Assembly: GCF_021168555.1 (NCBI RefSeq)
Contig: NZ_JAJOZS010000005.1
Coordinates: 186,001 to 250,000 of the forward strand
DNA: 64,000 bases
From: Stenotrophomonas sp. MMGLT7
GTDB taxonomy: Bacteria > Pseudomonadota > Gammaproteobacteria > Xanthomonadales > Xanthomonadaceae
Reading direction: 5' to 3'
Made by a program: the position numbers and the translations under genes. The first letter of the stretch is position 1. Every line of letters begins with the position of its first letter. This document shows positions 62,147 through 64,000 of this stretch, in pieces. Under the pieces are notes generated by a model that was not told the origin of the DNA, did no database searches, and saw only the letters and a list, made by a program, of their open reading frames with translations.

Positions 62147-63259
62147 ATGCTGATCGGCGTCCCCAAGGAAATAAAGAACCACGAGTACCGCATAGGCCTG
62201 ACCCCGGCCGGTGCGCGCGAACTGGCCGAGCATGGCCACCAGGTCATCGTGCAGCGCGGCGGCGGCAGCGCCATCGGCCTGACCGACGAGCAGTACCTGA
62301 GGGCCGGCGCGGAGATCGTCGACACGGCCGAGGAGATCTTCCGGCGCGCTGGCATGATCATCAAGGTCAAGGAACCGCAGCCGGGCGAATGCGCGATGCT
62401 GCGCCCCGGCCAGTTGCTGTACACCTACCTGCACCTGGCGCCGGATCCGGCGCAGACCGCGGCACTGGTCGCCTCCGGCGCCACCGCGATCGCCTACGAG
62501 ACCGTCACCGACGACAGGGGCGGCCTGCCGTTGCTGGCACCGATGAGCGAAGTGGCCGGGCGCATGTCGATCCAGGCCGGCGCGCACGCGCTGGAAAAGG
62601 CCCAGGGCGGGTCCGGCGTGCTGCTGGGCGGGGTGCCGGGGGTGAAGCCGGCCGAGGTGCTGGTCATCGGCGGCGGCGTGGTCGGCATCAACGCCGCGCG
62701 CATGGCCATGGGCCTGAATGCGCACGTCACCGTGCTGGACCGTTCGCTGGAGCGGCTGAAGTACCTGGACGAGGTCTACGGCGACCGCCTGACCACCATC
62801 TATTCCACCCGCGACGCCATCGAGGAGCGCCTGCCGTACACCGACCTGGTGATCGGCGCGGTGCTGATCCCGGGTGCGGCCGCGCCCAAGCTGATCGCGC
62901 GCGGCCAGCTCGGGCTGATGCGTCCGGGCTCGGTGCTGGTGGACGTGGCCATCGACCAGGGCGGCTGCTTCGAGACCAGCAGGGCCACCACCCACCAGAA
63001 CCCGACCTACGAGGTGGACGGCATCATCCACTACTGTGTGGCCAACATGCCCGGCGGCGTCGCGCGCACGTCGACCTTCGCGCTGACCAATGCCACCCTG
63101 CCCCACGCGCTGCAGCTGGCCGACAAGGGCGCGAAGGCATTGCTGGACGACGAGCACCTGCGCAACGGCCTGAACGTCCACGCCGGCCACGTCACCTACA
63201 AGGCGGTCGCCGACGCGCTGGGCTACGAGTACGTGCCGGCGGTGCGCGCGCTGGATTGA
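62147..63259 (+). CDS. ald: Alanine dehydrogenase
   Basis: 370 residues, exactly the family length. [20 protein letters not shown] at the start, substrate residues Lys75 (IKVKEPQ) and His96 (YTYLHLAPD), and the Rossmann motif [15 protein letters not shown] are present. [13 protein letters not shown] holds the conserved Asp, followed by [16 protein letters not shown]. It interconverts L-alanine and pyruvate plus ammonia with NAD. GGAGAG ends ten bases before the ATG at 62147. It is monocistronic, with long non-coding stretches on both sides. Confidence 0.97.
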   Translation: MLIGVPKEIKNHEYRIGLTPAGARELAEHGHQVIVQRGGGSAIGLTDEQYLRAGAEIVDTAEEIFRRAGMIIKVKEPQPGECAMLRPGQLLYTYLHLAPDPAQTAALVASGATAIAYETVTDDRGGLPLLAPMSEVAGRMSIQAGAHALEKAQGGSGVLLGGVPGVKPAEVLVIGGGVVGINAARMAMGLNAHVTVLDRSLERLKYLDEVYGDRLTTIYSTRDAIEERLPYTDLVIGAVLIPGAAAPKLIARGQLGLMRPGSVLVDVAIDQGGCFETSRATTHQNPTYEVDGIIHYCVANMPGGVARTSTFALTNATLPHALQLADKGAKALLDDEHLRNGLNVHAGHVTYKAVADALGYEYVPAVRALD

Positions 63260-63499
63260 TCCAGCGCCTGTTGCGGGGAGAGGAGGACAGGGCCGGCGGC
63301 GGCTCCCCGGACGCGGGGGGCCGCCGTCGTGCCGGCGCGATGGCGGCGGTACTGCCGCGCGCACGCTGGCGGCTCGGATGCGCCGCTGGCGGCCGCCGAG
63401 TGGACGGCGGGCCGGCACCGGCGGATGGTGACGGGAGGATGGTGCAGGCCGGGATGCAGCAGAGCGACCAAGGGGACCATTCCCGCCGTACCCGCGAAG
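63260..63499. other. Gene-free interval after ald
   Basis: No gene, terminator or RNA is recognised; the sequence is very GC-rich with short GGCGG-type runs only. Confidence 0.5.
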
Positions 63500-63830
63500 G
63501 CGCACTACCGTCCGATGAAAACGCAGGATCCGGCCAGCTGCCAGCCGGAGTGGATGGCTCCGGCCCGGAAGTATCGACTCGTCGTCCCAGGCCGGGGATC
63601 CGGCGACTTGCGCGGTGAAATCGATCAGCTACGCAGTCTCCCGGTAGCTGCACCTTCCAAGGCACAGGCACTCGGTCCCCGCCTGCGTGGGGACGACGAG
63701 TGCTGGGAGGGCGGCCCACGGCCCGAGTCCCGCTGTTTCTGGCGAGGTCGCAAGGCCTCTGCCGCAAGCCCTCGCCGCCAGGCAGGAAAACTTCCCAGGA
63801 CAGCAGTGCGCGAAGGCGGGGACCCAGCGG
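63500..63830 (-). repeat. Composite dispersed repeat, locus 2 (modules C, B, A)
   Basis: Read on the minus strand, module A (63830-63693) and module C (about 63570-63500) follow the same order as at 54690-55037. Module B (63604-63670, GACTTGCGCGGTGAAATCGA on) is in plus orientation, that is inverted relative to its flanks. A GTCCCCGCCTGCGTGGGGAC palindrome (63677-63696) separates B from A. Confidence 0.7.
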
Positions 63831-63930
63831 CTTTCGTCCAGTTGAAGGTCAAGCCACTGGATCGCCGCTTGACCGGCCATTGGGCTGCTGAAAAGCCGCG
63901 GGAATGGCGCGTTTCGTCGGAGGCTCCCGC

Positions 63931-63988
63931 AGGTCCAGGTCCAGGTCCAGGTCCAGGTCCAGGTCCAGGTCCAGGTCCAGGTCCAGGT
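63931..63988 (+). repeat. AGGTCC hexamer microsatellite
   Basis: Nearly ten uninterrupted copies of AGGTCC (58 bases), ending at GGTGCAACC. Perfect copies suggest active slippage. No gene context is visible before the window ends. Confidence 0.95.
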
Positions 63989-64000
63989 GCAACCGGCGCC

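Overview
The window is dense, very GC-rich DNA (about 70% by eye) from the chromosome of a gammaproteobacterium. The family is most probably Xanthomonadaceae (Xanthomonas, Stenotrophomonas or Pseudoxanthomonas relatives). This is inferred from the gene families (TonB-dependent receptors, TRAP uptake beside KduI/KduD, OpgD, DsbB, PlsB, YceH), from GTAG-type REP palindromes, and from recurrent TAGAAT-like -10 boxes placed close to start codons. No rRNA, tRNA, CRISPR, phage or transposase gene was recognised.

Layout. 1-364: tail of a DUF885 protein. 432-12077: a plant-polysaccharide/uronate locus with two exported esterases facing an operon of an FAH-type hydratase, a three-part TRAP transporter and a GH43 enzyme, then a LacI regulator, kduI and kduD. 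Three ACCGGT-centred sites suggest one LacI regulon. 12229-18264: S9 peptidase, phenylalanine hydroxylase with a divergent Lrp-type regulator, a DUF2238 membrane protein and a beta-propeller lipoprotein. 18724-31775: patatin lipoprotein, TonB receptor, penicillin-acylase-family enzyme, small secreted protein, AIM24/GYF protein, Oar-like TonB receptor, class A acid phosphatase and an orphan ABC ATPase. 31895-41254: fatty-acid desaturase, EF-hand protein, mutM, opgD, GAF histidine kinase, tdk, rep and a GNAT acetyltransferase. 41283-41962: a tandem array of 164-bp units.

42257-49826 is the most interesting region. It is a minus-strand cluster of ubiD-, ubiX-, DUF554-, YhbP-like, parallel beta-helix, OprB-type porin and signal-peptide-bearing AroD genes. 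It resembles the quiB/quiC/quiX (quinate/shikimate to protocatechuate) toolkit joined to a UbiD/UbiX decarboxylase. A perfect FNR-type box (TTGATCCTGATCAA) lies ahead of it and a strong terminator ends it. A second YhbP paralogue, followed by dsbB, also has a perfect FNR-type box upstream (54277-54290).

50305-63259: two-component system, idi, dsbB, yhbP-like, yceH, e(P4)-type phosphatase, pyrF, a candidate small RNA, a lipoprotein coupled to plsB, and alanine dehydrogenase. The final 740 bases are non-coding repeats ending in an AGGTCC microsatellite.

Start codons were chosen by reading frame, ribosome-binding sites, signal peptides and neighbour overlap. All family calls come from motif recognition by eye; no database search was run.
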